DNA of 64,000 bases. It comes from SZUA-370 sp034003955. Its GTDB lineage: Bacteria; Spirochaetota; Spirochaetia; Treponematales; UBA12059. Where the stretch lies: contig JAVEXO010000009.1 in the NCBI GenBank assembly GCA_034003955.1, forward strand, positions 8,411 to 72,410, in the 5' to 3' direction. The position numbers and the translations under genes were made by a program. This document shows positions 8,604 through 17,349 of this stretch, piece after piece. The stretch's first letter is position 1, and each line of letters starts with the position of its first letter. Under the pieces are notes generated by a model that did not search any database, was not told the DNA's origin, and saw nothing but the letters and a program-made list of their open reading frames with translations.

Positions 8604-9994
8604 GCTTTCGTAGCTGCGCCTTCCAGCTGATGGGCCGCGTCGCGTAGCAGTTCCCATACGCTGGGGTGGGGAAAGATGAGGCGGCTCAGGTCGGCCGCGT
8701 TCATCTTCTGTTCTATGACAGCCGCTCCTCCCCATATTGTTTCTGCCGCATAGGGGCCAACACCGTGTATGCCCAGGATGCGCCCCGTGACCTTGTCGCT
8801 TACCAGTTTTACAGCCCCATGCGCCATGAATCCGTTCTCCGCTACGAAGCGGCCGGAGGCGCGCAGGGGTATCTTGACGCAGGCGGTTTCAAGGCCTCGA
8901 GCCTTGGCTTCCTTCTCGGTCAGGCCGATGCCTGCCGCCTCGGGAAGGGAATACACGGCCCATGGTATGGCGTCCCAGAGCATACGCTCGCTGCCTTCGG
9001 GCTTTCCAGCAAGAACAGCCTCTATGTCGGCGGCCGCCACCTCTGCCATGCGGTAGGCTGAATGAGCCAGGAGGCTTCTGCCTGTCACGTCTCCTGCGGC
9101 CCAGATGCCAACGGCGCTCGTGCGCATCCTGTCGTCAACGCGTATTCCTCCATGAGAGTGTGCCAGAGCGGCGACATCGGCACCCCAGCCATCCAGGTTT
9201 GCCCTGCGGCCTATGGCTGCGAGCACGAGGTCTGCCTCTATGGATTCTGCGGCTCCGTCTTTTGTCGTATACCTGACGGTGGCGCCTTCTACAGAGCTAA
9301 CCGTGCAGCCAAGTTTCCAGCTCACCGTGTTCATCGCCCGACGCAGGACAGGGGCCTGATCTGAGTCCATGAACGGTATTATCTCGTCCTGCATCTCTAC
9401 GACCGATACTTGACAACCCAGGCTGGAGAAGAGGCTGGCAAATTCGACGCCTATGACGCCGCCGCCTATGACACACAGGCGTTTTGGTACCTCTACGAGA
9501 TTGAGTATGCCTGTTGAATCGAGTACCAGGGGATTGTCCCGTAAGCCGGGTATGGGAGGAATGACAGGGGAAGAGCCTGGGCAGACCAGTATGGCCTTGC
9601 ATTCCTCGGCCCGTGAGCCTAGAGCGTCGGTACTCCTGACCCTGCCCGGCCCTTCAAGGCAGGCCTCGCCAGATACCACCGTAACCTTGGCTCGTTTCAT
9701 CTCCCCCGCAATGCCGGTACGCATTTTTTCTACGATTTCTTGCTTCCACGCCATCATGCGCCCCATGTCGAAGCTGACGTTTTCCACTGAAACACCGAAT
9801 TTCTCACTATCACGGGCATGGGCATACAGCTTGGCCGCATTGAGCAGGCTCTTGGTGGGAATGCACCCGACGTTGAGGCAGGTGCCACCTATGAAGCCCT
9901 TCTCTACAAGCAGAACAGAGCGGCCTCCCGCTCCGAGTCGTTCTGCCGCACGGTAGCCCGCGGGGCCTCCTCCAATGATGATCACGTCGTACAT
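8600..9994 (-). CDS. lpdA: dihydrolipoyl dehydrogenase
   Basis: 464 residues, the family length. Reoxidises the dihydrolipoyl arm of 2-oxoacid dehydrogenase or glycine-cleavage complexes with NAD+. FAD-binding GGGPAG at 8-13; the redox disulfide is GGTCLNVGCIP with Cys39 and Cys44; NAD-binding CVIGGGVIGVEFAS; second FAD motif GIWAAGDVTG; C-terminal active-site HPSVWE. No E2, E1 or gcv genes are adjacent, so the partner complex cannot be told. AGGAG stands 6 bases before the ATG. It converges on the upstream membrane protein with a shared CTAG stop. Confidence 0.93.
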   Translation of the reverse strand: MYDVIIIGGGPAGYRAAERLGAGGRSVLLVEKGFIGGTCLNVGCIPTKSLLNAAKLYAHARDSEKFGVSVENVSFDMGRMMAWKQEIVEKMRTGIAGEMKRAKVTVVSGEACLEGPGRVRSTDALGSRAEECKAILVCPGSSPVIPPIPGLRDNPLVLDSTGILNLVEVPKRLCVIGGGVIGVEFASLFSSLGCQVSVVEMQDEIIPFMDSDQAPVLRRAMNTVSWKLGCTVSSVEGATVRYTTKDGAAESIEADLVLAAIGRRANLDGWGADVAALAHSHGGIRVDDRMRTSAVGIWAAGDVTGRSLLAHSAYRMAEVAAADIEAVLAGKPEGSERMLWDAIPWAVYSLPEAAGIGLTEKEAKARGLETACVKIPLRASGRFVAENGFMAHGAVKLVSDKVTGRILGIHGVGPYAAETIWGGAAVIEQKMNAADLSRLIFPHPSVWELLRDAAHQLEGAATKA

Positions 9995-10141
9995 ACGGCT
10001 CTCCTATAGATGTGTATAGCGCTTGTTGCATGTGATGAGTAGCCATCAATCGGCTCAGGCGATACTCTAACCATGATTGTCTGTTAAGTTCTAGATGCCT
10101 GGCAGGCGGAGCGGGGGCACAGCGTAGGACTGTTTCATAGT

Positions 10142-10170
10142 TTGACAGGAAGCGTCTGCGGGACCATACT
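10142..10170 (+). promoter_or_regulatory. promoter for ridA-patB
   Basis: TTGACA (10142-10147), 17-base spacer, CATACT (10165-10170), then 33 bases to the ridA ATG, which has GGGAG as ribosome binding site. Confidence 0.55.
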
Positions 10171-10203
10171 GAGAGCTTAAAATCAATTCTTGGGAGTATA
10201 ACG

Positions 10204-10581
10204 ATGAGCACAACAGTCATAAGCACAAAGAACGCACCAGCAGCGATCGGCCCCTATTCACAGGCTATAAAGACAGCCGGCTTCGTCTTCTGTTCTGGAC
10301 AACTAGGAATAGATCCGGCAAACGGGGAGCTGGCTTCTGGCGTCAAGGCTCAGGCCGAGCGGGTGATGAGCAATCTCAAGGCGGTAGCAGAGGCGGCAGG
10401 AACAAGCCTGGATCATATAGTAAAGACTACAATATTCCTTACAGACATGGCCAATTTCGCCGTCGTCAACGAGGTCTATGGGGCATGTTTCAAGGGAGAC
10501 AAGCCTGCACGTTCTACCATAGCAGTGGCCGCTCTTCCAAAGGCAGGACTGGTCGAAATTGAAGCCATATTTGCCCTGTAG
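10204..10581 (+). CDS. ridA: RidA family enamine/imine deaminase
   Basis: 125 residues, the full size of the YjgF/YER057c/UK114 family. Hydrolyses reactive 2-aminoacrylate and related imines set free by PLP enzymes. Seen: NAPAAIGPYSQAI at the N-terminus, FCSGQLGIDP, and the catalytic Arg in KPARSTIAVAALPKAGLVEIEA. The next gene, 9 bases on, is a PatB/MalY-type PLP beta-lyase, exactly the kind of enzyme whose leaking enamine RidA would quench. Confidence 0.95.
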   Translation: MSTTVISTKNAPAAIGPYSQAIKTAGFVFCSGQLGIDPANGELASGVKAQAERVMSNLKAVAEAAGTSLDHIVKTTIFLTDMANFAVVNEVYGACFKGDKPARSTIAVAALPKAGLVEIEAIFAL

Positions 10582-10590
10582 GCGAGGGGC

Positions 10591-11754
10591 ATGTACGATT
10601 TTAATGCCGATATAGACCGCAGTAAGACAGATTCCGTCAAATGGAAGCTCGGTGCGTCATGTGCCTCTTCTACCTACCCCGATGTCTTGCCCATGTGGGT
10701 AGCCGACATGGACTTTGCGTCTCCTCCAGCCATAGTAGAGGCTATGAAACGGCGCTCAGAACATCCCATCTACGGTTACTCCAGTAAACCGATTGAGTTC
10801 TTCGATTCCTACATCAACTGGATGAAGAGCCGTTATGGCGTCTCTGTCGATGCTCGCTGGCTTAGCTTCTCCCCGGGCATAGTGCCTGCCATAGCCACGG
10901 CCATCAGGGCATTCACCGACAGGGGTGACGGGGTGGTCATAACGCCCCCCGTGTATCATCCGTTCAAGCAGCTCATTGAGTCTAATAGAAGGACGGTAGT
11001 AGAGGCGCCTCTGGCCCTGCGAAACGGACGCTATGAGTTTGACCTACAAGCCCTCGACGCGGCCTGTTCCAAGGCCAGGCTGCTCGTCCTCTGTAGCCCG
11101 CATAACCCCGTAGCCAGGGTCTGGAACCGCGAGGAACTAGACGCCGTCGCTGCCATAACGCTTAGGCATAAGGTACTCGTCATAGCCGATGAGATACATG
11201 GTGATCTGGTTTTTAAGCACCATCGCATGGTGCCTTCTCTATCGCTCGACGATGAGTTCAAGAAACGGCTCATTGCTGCCTGGGCACCGAGCAAGACATT
11301 CAACATAGCTGGGCTTCAGGCGTCATGTGTCGTCATCCCAGATGCCGCCTTGCATGCCGCCTTCGAGCAGGAAAGCGCCGCCACAGGCCTGGGCTCTCCC
11401 AACTGCATGATTGCGAGCGCTGCCGTTACTGCCTATGCCTCATGTGGCCCCTGGCTGGATGAGGCGCTTGATCACATGTGGGGCAATTACGAGGCCCTCG
11501 TAGCCGGGCTGGCCAAGAAGGCAGCGGCGATTAAGGTCTATCCATGCGAAGGCACCTACCTCGCCTGGCTTGACTTTAGGGGCGTTGGTCTGGATGGCGA
11601 TGTAGGAGCCGAAATCATAGACCGGGCGGGGCTTTGGCTCGACGCTGGAGTCCGATTTGGTACTGGCGGTGATGGTTTTGCACGCCTAAACTTTGCTTGT
11701 CCGCGCCAACACATGGATACGGCAGTTGCTAGACTGAGTAAAGCCTTCGGCTAG
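10591..11754 (+). CDS. patB: PatB/MalY-type PLP enzyme, probable cystathionine beta-lyase
   Basis: 387 residues, fold-type I aminotransferase family of the PatB/MalY branch (C-S beta-lyase giving pyruvate, ammonia and a thiol). Seen: VLPMWVADMDFASPP near residue 32, YGYSS, SPHNPVARVW near 169 (the usual HNPxGR has Ala for Gly), ADEIHGDL with the pyridine-N Asp at 200, and the Schiff-base lysine in WAPSKTFNIAGL at 235. Co-transcribed with ridA. MalY-like proteins can also act as regulators; I see no DNA-binding domain. Confidence 0.9.
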   Translation: MYDFNADIDRSKTDSVKWKLGASCASSTYPDVLPMWVADMDFASPPAIVEAMKRRSEHPIYGYSSKPIEFFDSYINWMKSRYGVSVDARWLSFSPGIVPAIATAIRAFTDRGDGVVITPPVYHPFKQLIESNRRTVVEAPLALRNGRYEFDLQALDAACSKARLLVLCSPHNPVARVWNREELDAVAAITLRHKVLVIADEIHGDLVFKHHRMVPSLSLDDEFKKRLIAAWAPSKTFNIAGLQASCVVIPDAALHAAFEQESAATGLGSPNCMIASAAVTAYASCGPWLDEALDHMWGNYEALVAGLAKKAAAIKVYPCEGTYLAWLDFRGVGLDGDVGAEIIDRAGLWLDAGVRFGTGGDGFARLNFACPRQHMDTAVARLSKAFG

Positions 11755-11814
11755 GCCCTAAGGTCTCTAGCTCGACTAGCCGGCCATGGGCTCTACACCG
11801 ACCAGTCTGCCATG

Positions 11815-11846
11815 ACGGCACCGCAGGGTAAAACCCGCGGTGCCGT
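11815..11846. terminator. bidirectional terminator between patB and M32 carboxypeptidase
   Basis: Perfect 10-bp stem ACGGCACCGC / GCGGTGCCGT with an inner GGG/CCC pairing inside the 12-base loop. It lies between two convergent genes. Neither side has a long T-run, so the terminator call rests on stem and position. Confidence 0.6.
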
Positions 11847-11851
11847 TGCTT

Positions 11852-13369
11852 CTATAGCCCGTATACCCCGGCGTACTTGTCGTTGAGATAGCGGACGTAA
11901 TGAGATGGATCGAGGGAGTGCCCGGTAACGTGTTCAACCAGCTCTCCTGGCTTGTATATGGCTCCTGGCCTGTGCACGTGGGTCCTGAGCCAGGAGAGGA
12001 TTGAGCCAAGGTCGCCGAGTTCTACCATCTCCTTTGGGTCGAGGTTCTGTGCCTTCATGGCGTCCCAGAACTGTGCGGCGTACAGGTTGCCCAGGGAGTA
12101 GCTAGGAAAGTAGCCAAAGGAACCCATGGCCCAGTGGATATCCTGCAGGCAGGCTCGTGTGTCATCCGGTGGCTCCACACCCAGGAGCCGTTTCATGCCT
12201 TCGTTCCATGCTGCGGGCAGGTCGTTGACGGCCAGATCACCCGATAAGAGGCGTTCCTCCAGCTCGAAGCGCAGTATTATGTGGAGACCGTATGTCACCT
12301 CGTCTGCCTCTACACGTATGAGCGATGGCTCAACCTTGTTTATGGCCTTGTAGAATTGCTCCAGTTCTACACCGTCAAGGGCAGGCGATAGGGTTTGCTT
12401 CATGACAGGCAGGTGATGTAGCCAGAAGCCAAGAGACCGCCCTACCATATTCTCCCATAGTCGCGACTGTGATTCGTGTATGGCCATGCTCGATGCCTCG
12501 GCAAGAGAAGTCCTGCGGTAATCCCCAGACGGGTCTATGCCCATCTCGTAGAGTGCGTGCCCGCTCTCGTGCATGGTGCTGAATACGCTTGACGGGAAGA
12601 AGTCCTCTACATAGCGCGTCGTGATGCGTATGTCTGATTCACCCAGGCTCGAGGTGAATGGATGGGTAGTCGTGTCTAGCCTTCCCCGGCTCTTGTCAAA
12701 CGACAGCACCTTCATGAAGTATGCGCTGGCCTCGGCCTGGGCCCTGATATCGCACTTGCGGTGCAGGAAGGAGTCGTCTATTTGCGGTTTGCCACGAATC
12801 TTGTCCAGGAGGTCTACAAGATCGATGCGTAGTGCCCTGAACACCGAGGCGACGCCAGCCTGGTTTGAGCCCTCCTCGAACTGATCCAGGAGCACGTCGT
12901 AGGGCTTGGCGTTTGGCTCGAGGCAGGCGGCTATACGTTTGTTATAGCCTATCATCGCGCCTAGATGGGGGGCAAAGGCTGCAAAGTCGTTTTTCTTGCG
13001 AGCCTCTACCCAGGCGGTCTGAGACAGGCTGGTGGCCTTGGTCATCTCCGATACGAGTGCTGTGGGTAGCTTCGTCGCCTGGTCGTATCTGCGCCGTACG
13101 ACGCGGAGGTAGGCCCGGTCTATGGTCGACAAGGATTCCGGGCCACTGGGATTATCGCTCGTGGAACCAAGCTCCTCTAGTATGCTTCCTATGTCGGGAG
13201 AGCAGCTCTTGTCATGGGATAGAGCCTCTATGTACGCAAGCTGGTCGGCTCGTTCCTCTATGGCTCCGGAGGGCATGTATGTCTCCTGGTCCCAGCCTAA
13301 GAGTGCTCCTATATGACTCAACAACCTCGACTCGGTGTCGAGTGCCCTGAGTTTTTGTATTGGTTTCAT
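11852..13369 (-). CDS. M32 family metallocarboxypeptidase (Taq type)
   Basis: 505 residues, the family length. A zinc (or cobalt) carboxypeptidase that trims C-terminal residues in the cytosol. The metal motif HESGH is at 267-271 in FSTMHESGHALYEMG. The third ligand Glu lies in MAIHESQSRLWENMVGRS, where IHESQSR is a family signature. The N-terminal LLGWDQETYMPSGA is also typical. GGAGGAG precedes the ATG. It is a single gene between two divergent/convergent neighbours. Confidence 0.94.
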   Translation of the reverse strand: MKPIQKLRALDTESRLLSHIGALLGWDQETYMPSGAIEERADQLAYIEALSHDKSCSPDIGSILEELGSTSDNPSGPESLSTIDRAYLRVVRRRYDQATKLPTALVSEMTKATSLSQTAWVEARKKNDFAAFAPHLGAMIGYNKRIAACLEPNAKPYDVLLDQFEEGSNQAGVASVFRALRIDLVDLLDKIRGKPQIDDSFLHRKCDIRAQAEASAYFMKVLSFDKSRGRLDTTTHPFTSSLGESDIRITTRYVEDFFPSSVFSTMHESGHALYEMGIDPSGDYRRTSLAEASSMAIHESQSRLWENMVGRSLGFWLHHLPVMKQTLSPALDGVELEQFYKAINKVEPSLIRVEADEVTYGLHIILRFELEERLLSGDLAVNDLPAAWNEGMKRLLGVEPPDDTRACLQDIHWAMGSFGYFPSYSLGNLYAAQFWDAMKAQNLDPKEMVELGDLGSILSWLRTHVHRPGAIYKPGELVEHVTGHSLDPSHYVRYLNDKYAGVYGL

Positions 13370-13491
13370 TCGTTCTCCTCCATGCTTTTCATGCTACCAT
13401 GCTAGCATCGTTTGTAGATTTGTGAAATTAAAGATCGGGCGTTGACGCAATAACGCGTTTAGGTCGACAATCGGCCTAGCATACACGAGTC

Positions 13492-13497
13492 AGGAGG
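13492..13497 (+). promoter_or_regulatory. ribosome binding site choosing a GTG start
   Basis: AGGAGG stands 7 bases before GTG at 13505; the next in-frame ATG has no such site. Confidence 0.75.
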
Positions 13498-13504
13498 GCA
13501 AGCA

Positions 13505-16192
13505 GTGCCAGGAACCGAGCCTCAGGAACAAAGCACTCAAGAAACCATGACAGGCAGGACGAGACGCCCAGCGCTCAGGGTTATCCGTATCACCGCCATT
13601 GTGATGGGTATAGCGCTCGGTATCATCCTTGTTGCCATAGCTACCCTCCTTTTGGTCTCGGTGCTTGTACGGAGTGACCCTGCCGCTCATATGCCCGATG
13701 GCTTCAATGCATACGCCAGTGTTCCAAATGCGGGCACCCTGCTTAAAGATGCTCTAGACGTGAAGGCCCTGGATGCCATCCTTTCAAACCCCGGGCTTGG
13801 CAGCGCTAGAGCACTCGTCAGGTCCCTGCGTTCTGCTCCTTTCCTTCGCTCTAAAATATTCGACCGTCTGGCGGGCGTCAGGCTTGATGCCGCCATCTAT
13901 GAGGGCGATGAATTCCTGGCCGTCGCCTCCCTCGGGTATAGATCAGCCGCCTTGAGGCTTCTTCCATTGCTTGCCCGCATCGCTCCTGGACGCCTGGCTA
14001 AGGTGCCTGGTTTTAGCTTTGAGGCAAAACGGGAGCCGGCCAGGTTTGAACTGCTAGCCGGAGAAACAACGCTATACCTTGAGCGTTACAAGGATCTTCT
14101 CATAGTCTCGAGCAGTGAGGAACTCTTTAAAAAGGCCTTGGATGGGCGCTCCGATGGCGTCGATCCCGCTTTGAAAACAGCCCTCAAGAGCCCAGGAAGC
14201 GGTTCTCTACGAGTCCTCGTAGACCCGGTGCTGGCTCTTTCAGGGATAGTCAGAGATGGGCCGCTTGATCCTCTGCTAGGTATGATGAATTTTCCTGCAT
14301 TGGCTGTGCTCGACCTGAGTCTGGCCGATGAACGCATCACCGTATCCCTGGCCTTGCCCGCGGAGACAGAAGACCCCAATCTATCGGCTCTTCTTGGTCG
14401 CCGTTCCAGAACGCCTTCAATACTATCGCGTCTTCCTGAATCGGCATCATACTTCAGCCTGCTTTCCGCCGGTCGCCCTGGTGAGCTCTGGACGGCTCTG
14501 TCTCCAGCACTCGGAGCCGAGCTTGCCTCGTCATACAAGAAGGCCGATGATGCGTCAAGGGCCGCATGGGGCCTAGGCCTTGAGGATCTGCTTTTCTCCT
14601 GGATGGGTGACGAGATGGGCGTGTACGGCAGCTCCTTGGGTACCGACCCCGTCTTCTTTAGTTCCATAGCCGACGAGAAGGCCAGGCGCATAGCCTTCGA
14701 TACCGTCTTCGATTCCCCTCTCGTAAGCAGGGATACCTCGGCCCTCGTAGGCAAGGCGCGCATACCAAGGATAGTCTTTCCGCGCTTCCTTAGGGCGTTT
14801 CTATCGTCTCTGGGCATACGCCTTGTTGAGCCCTTCTACCTCGTTGAGGATGGCTTTTTATATGCCAGTTCAAGCGCCGAGCTCTTGTCTGCCTGTGTAG
14901 AAGAGGCGAGGGCCGCAAGACTTCTTGTTAAGACAGATGACTGGAAGGAGGGCTCCCGCGGCGTATCGCCAGAGTCTTCTGTATCTATTTTTTATTCGCT
15001 TGACAGGAGCGCACCATTCTTTGTGCGCGGATCATCAGGCCTGGCCTCTGCTCTGAGGCTGTATGGCCGTGGCGTCGCCTCCATCAGACTGAGCAATGGG
15101 TCAATACGCCTCGAGTTATCGGCCGTGCCCATCAAGGGCGCTGCCTCTCTTTCCTTGCCAGGCTTTCCTGTAGCCGCGGGTGGCAGGATGAATTCAGACC
15201 CCATAGTCGGTCGTGCCAAGGCAGCTCCCATGGCGTACTGGACGAGTGCCTCCAGGATCATGGGCATAGACCTATCGTCCGGGGCGCGGTATGAAGCCGT
15301 CATGGATGAGGCAGGCTGGGTGACCCTTGATATGAGCGATGACGAAATAGACGTGGTCTGGGCTATCTCAGAGCGAGGCACGGTCTATGCTTTTGACGCA
15401 CAGTTGGCTGTCATAGAGGGTTTTCCCCTGGTCACGGGTCAGAGGGTGTCTGGCCCGCCCGCCGTCTCCGCCGGACGCCTGATCGTCCCTGTGTCATCCG
15501 AGCCGGCACTGATGTTTGTGGCTAAGGATGCCTCTATACGTTTTTCAGATACCTTTGCGGCCAAGTCACGGACCCGTCCCGCCGTTTCTTCCTATGCACT
15601 GGCGGCCTTGCCTCGCTCATTTGACTCGGAACTATATCTTATGGATCTAGCAGGATCGGTACTGCCGGGTTGGCCCGTATTGTTGCCGACCATAGCCTCG
15701 GCCGCTCCCATTTTTGCAGGTGCAGACACGGTCGAAGGCATGCTCACGGCTATCACCGAGGCTGGTAGCCTGTTAGTATACCGGCCCGATGCCCAGGCTG
15801 CCCCGGGGTTTCCTCTTGAGCTCGTTGGCAGCTTCGATGCTGAGCCTGTCTGGGCTCCGGGATGGCGCTCATTCTTCGTCCTTTCAGTAGAGGGGCGACT
15901 ATCAAGGATAGGCATCGATGGTTCTATCATTGCCCAGACAGACATGAGGAGAGGCTCGGCCCGAGGGGGGTCTATCGTGGCCTTCGACGCCGACGGTGAT
16001 GGCCGGGAGGAATTGTACGTCTCAGGTGGTGGGGATGCCCTGTATGCCTTCTCAGGAGATCTCTATCCTCTGCCTGGGTATCCTGTTCCTGGCTCCGGCT
16101 CTCCAGCATTCATAGACATTGATGCCGATGGACGACTGGACCTGGTCGAGCGCGGTGCCGACGACACGATTCGCGCCTATGCAGGGCGTTGA
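13505..16192 (+). CDS. large membrane-anchored protein with C-terminal propeller-like repeats, unknown function
   Basis: 895 residues, GTG start chosen on the AGGAGG site. A single hydrophobic helix at about 28-55 (IRITAIVMGIALGIILVAIA) anchors it, with the bulk likely periplasmic. Residues 60-550 have alternating strands and the look of DUF3352-like substrate-free proteins, not securely assigned. From about 560 on, repeated units with aromatic-Pro turns (GFPLVTGQ, GWPVLLP, GFPLEL, GYPVPGSG) suggest a beta-propeller. FDADGDGREELYVSGGG and DIDADGRLDLV are FG-GAP/calcium-loop motifs. The lipoprotein gene follows after 11 bases, then recG. A surface or periplasmic binding role is inference. Confidence 0.7.
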   Translation: MPGTEPQEQSTQETMTGRTRRPALRVIRITAIVMGIALGIILVAIATLLLVSVLVRSDPAAHMPDGFNAYASVPNAGTLLKDALDVKALDAILSNPGLGSARALVRSLRSAPFLRSKIFDRLAGVRLDAAIYEGDEFLAVASLGYRSAALRLLPLLARIAPGRLAKVPGFSFEAKREPARFELLAGETTLYLERYKDLLIVSSSEELFKKALDGRSDGVDPALKTALKSPGSGSLRVLVDPVLALSGIVRDGPLDPLLGMMNFPALAVLDLSLADERITVSLALPAETEDPNLSALLGRRSRTPSILSRLPESASYFSLLSAGRPGELWTALSPALGAELASSYKKADDASRAAWGLGLEDLLFSWMGDEMGVYGSSLGTDPVFFSSIADEKARRIAFDTVFDSPLVSRDTSALVGKARIPRIVFPRFLRAFLSSLGIRLVEPFYLVEDGFLYASSSAELLSACVEEARAARLLVKTDDWKEGSRGVSPESSVSIFYSLDRSAPFFVRGSSGLASALRLYGRGVASIRLSNGSIRLELSAVPIKGAASLSLPGFPVAAGGRMNSDPIVGRAKAAPMAYWTSASRIMGIDLSSGARYEAVMDEAGWVTLDMSDDEIDVVWAISERGTVYAFDAQLAVIEGFPLVTGQRVSGPPAVSAGRLIVPVSSEPALMFVAKDASIRFSDTFAAKSRTRPAVSSYALAALPRSFDSELYLMDLAGSVLPGWPVLLPTIASAAPIFAGADTVEGMLTAITEAGSLLVYRPDAQAAPGFPLELVGSFDAEPVWAPGWRSFFVLSVEGRLSRIGIDGSIIAQTDMRRGSARGGSIVAFDADGDGREELYVSGGGDALYAFSGDLYPLPGYPVPGSGSPAFIDIDADGRLDLVERGADDTIRAYAGR

Positions 16193-16203
16193 GGGGAGGA
16201 CTC

Positions 16204-17337
16204 ATGCTAATACCGGCTTCTCGCGCTACAAGAGTACTGAGGCTTTCGATTGCCTGTATGCTAGGCGCTGTACTGCTTGCCCAGATGATGTCATGTGCTA
16301 GTCTTCAGCGTGATGTCTTTTACGACGCACCCGCGGGGGAGGACCCTGTAGAACTGTCTGTCATAGAACTGGACCTCGTCCGCTTGCGGGCAGAACAGGG
16401 AGCCGGGCTTCGTGGCTCGGGCCAGGCAGACGCATCGCGTGCAACTCGCCTGGAAGCAATTCGCAATAGACTCACAAGACTCGCCTCCGTTTCGTCGAGC
16501 GATTCCAGACGAACGGCTCGTATCATGGCCCTGTCTGCCGAGGCCGCCTTGCTGTCAGGAGACAAAAGCCAGGCCGCCAGGCAGCTTGAACGATCCGCTT
16601 CCTTCTACGGTGGCGATGAGTTGGCCGCCATTGTGGCTTCAAGGCTCAAGAAGGCCCCGGATGAGAGGCTTGAGTATCTAAAGGGCGCTTCACGGCTGGT
16701 AGACGAGGGGCAGAGGATAGGCGCAGAACTCGGTTCCGCCTACTATGCCCTCGGGAGGATGCGTGAGGCATTGGCTGCCTTCGATGCGGCTCTCCCCGGA
16801 TTAGCAGAAGAATATACACTCCTCTATGGGGATGAGCGCACACGGGCCTATGCCCTGCGTGATGCGGAGGTGGCACCATCGACAGGAAGTCTTGCCTTGC
16901 TTACGGCCGAGCCGCTGAGCCTCCTCGGGATGGCCGTGCTTGCCCAGTCTGAGACCAATGCCATGGATTGGATGACGGGCGGTGCCACCTGGGCCCCTGG
17001 CGTGCTTTTCGATAGGCTCATGGCTTCCCGCTGGTACCTCGACACTGGAGCTCAGGCGATGGTAGCGAGTACCCGTAAGGATGCGGCACTCTTCCTGTGG
17101 TCTATGATGAGCAGAGCCGACACTCGTTTGGCCACCAGGTACAGCACGCGCTATGCCTCACGGGGAACCAGCCCCGTGCCCGATGTGCCCTATGGCTCGC
17201 CGTACTTCGATGCGGCGCTTGGGCTTGTGGAGGAGGATGTGATGTCCCTCGTCGACGGCAAAAACTTCAACCCAGATGGCCCCGTGTCTGGCCTTGATTT
17301 CTACGGCTGGCTACAACTGGCCGCTGCCTGGCGTTAG
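16204..17337 (+). CDS. lipoprotein with TPR-like helices, unknown function
   Basis: 377 residues from ATG 16204, where GGGGAGGA precedes it. A TTG at 16189 would overlap the previous stop and lacks a site. The N-terminus has basic residues, a hydrophobic core and the lipobox AQMMSC, so Cys31 would be lipidated. The Ala/Met/Ser before Cys rather than Leu-x-x-Cys fits the loose spirochaete lipobox. Residues 100-200 hold helical pairs resembling tetratricopeptide repeats (LGSAYYALGRMREALAAFDAAL). Possibly works with the membrane-anchored propeller protein coded just upstream. Confidence 0.7.
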   Translation: MLIPASRATRVLRLSIACMLGAVLLAQMMSCASLQRDVFYDAPAGEDPVELSVIELDLVRLRAEQGAGLRGSGQADASRATRLEAIRNRLTRLASVSSSDSRRTARIMALSAEAALLSGDKSQAARQLERSASFYGGDELAAIVASRLKKAPDERLEYLKGASRLVDEGQRIGAELGSAYYALGRMREALAAFDAALPGLAEEYTLLYGDERTRAYALRDAEVAPSTGSLALLTAEPLSLLGMAVLAQSETNAMDWMTGGATWAPGVLFDRLMASRWYLDTGAQAMVASTRKDAALFLWSMMSRADTRLATRYSTRYASRGTSPVPDVPYGSPYFDAALGLVEEDVMSLVDGKNFNPDGPVSGLDFYGWLQLAAAWR

Positions 17338-17349
17338 GCTAGGGTAGTC

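Noticed and set aside
13385..13410. Repeated CATGCTA units upstream of the M32 gene as an operator
   Set aside because: Only two short copies without symmetry around a promoter.
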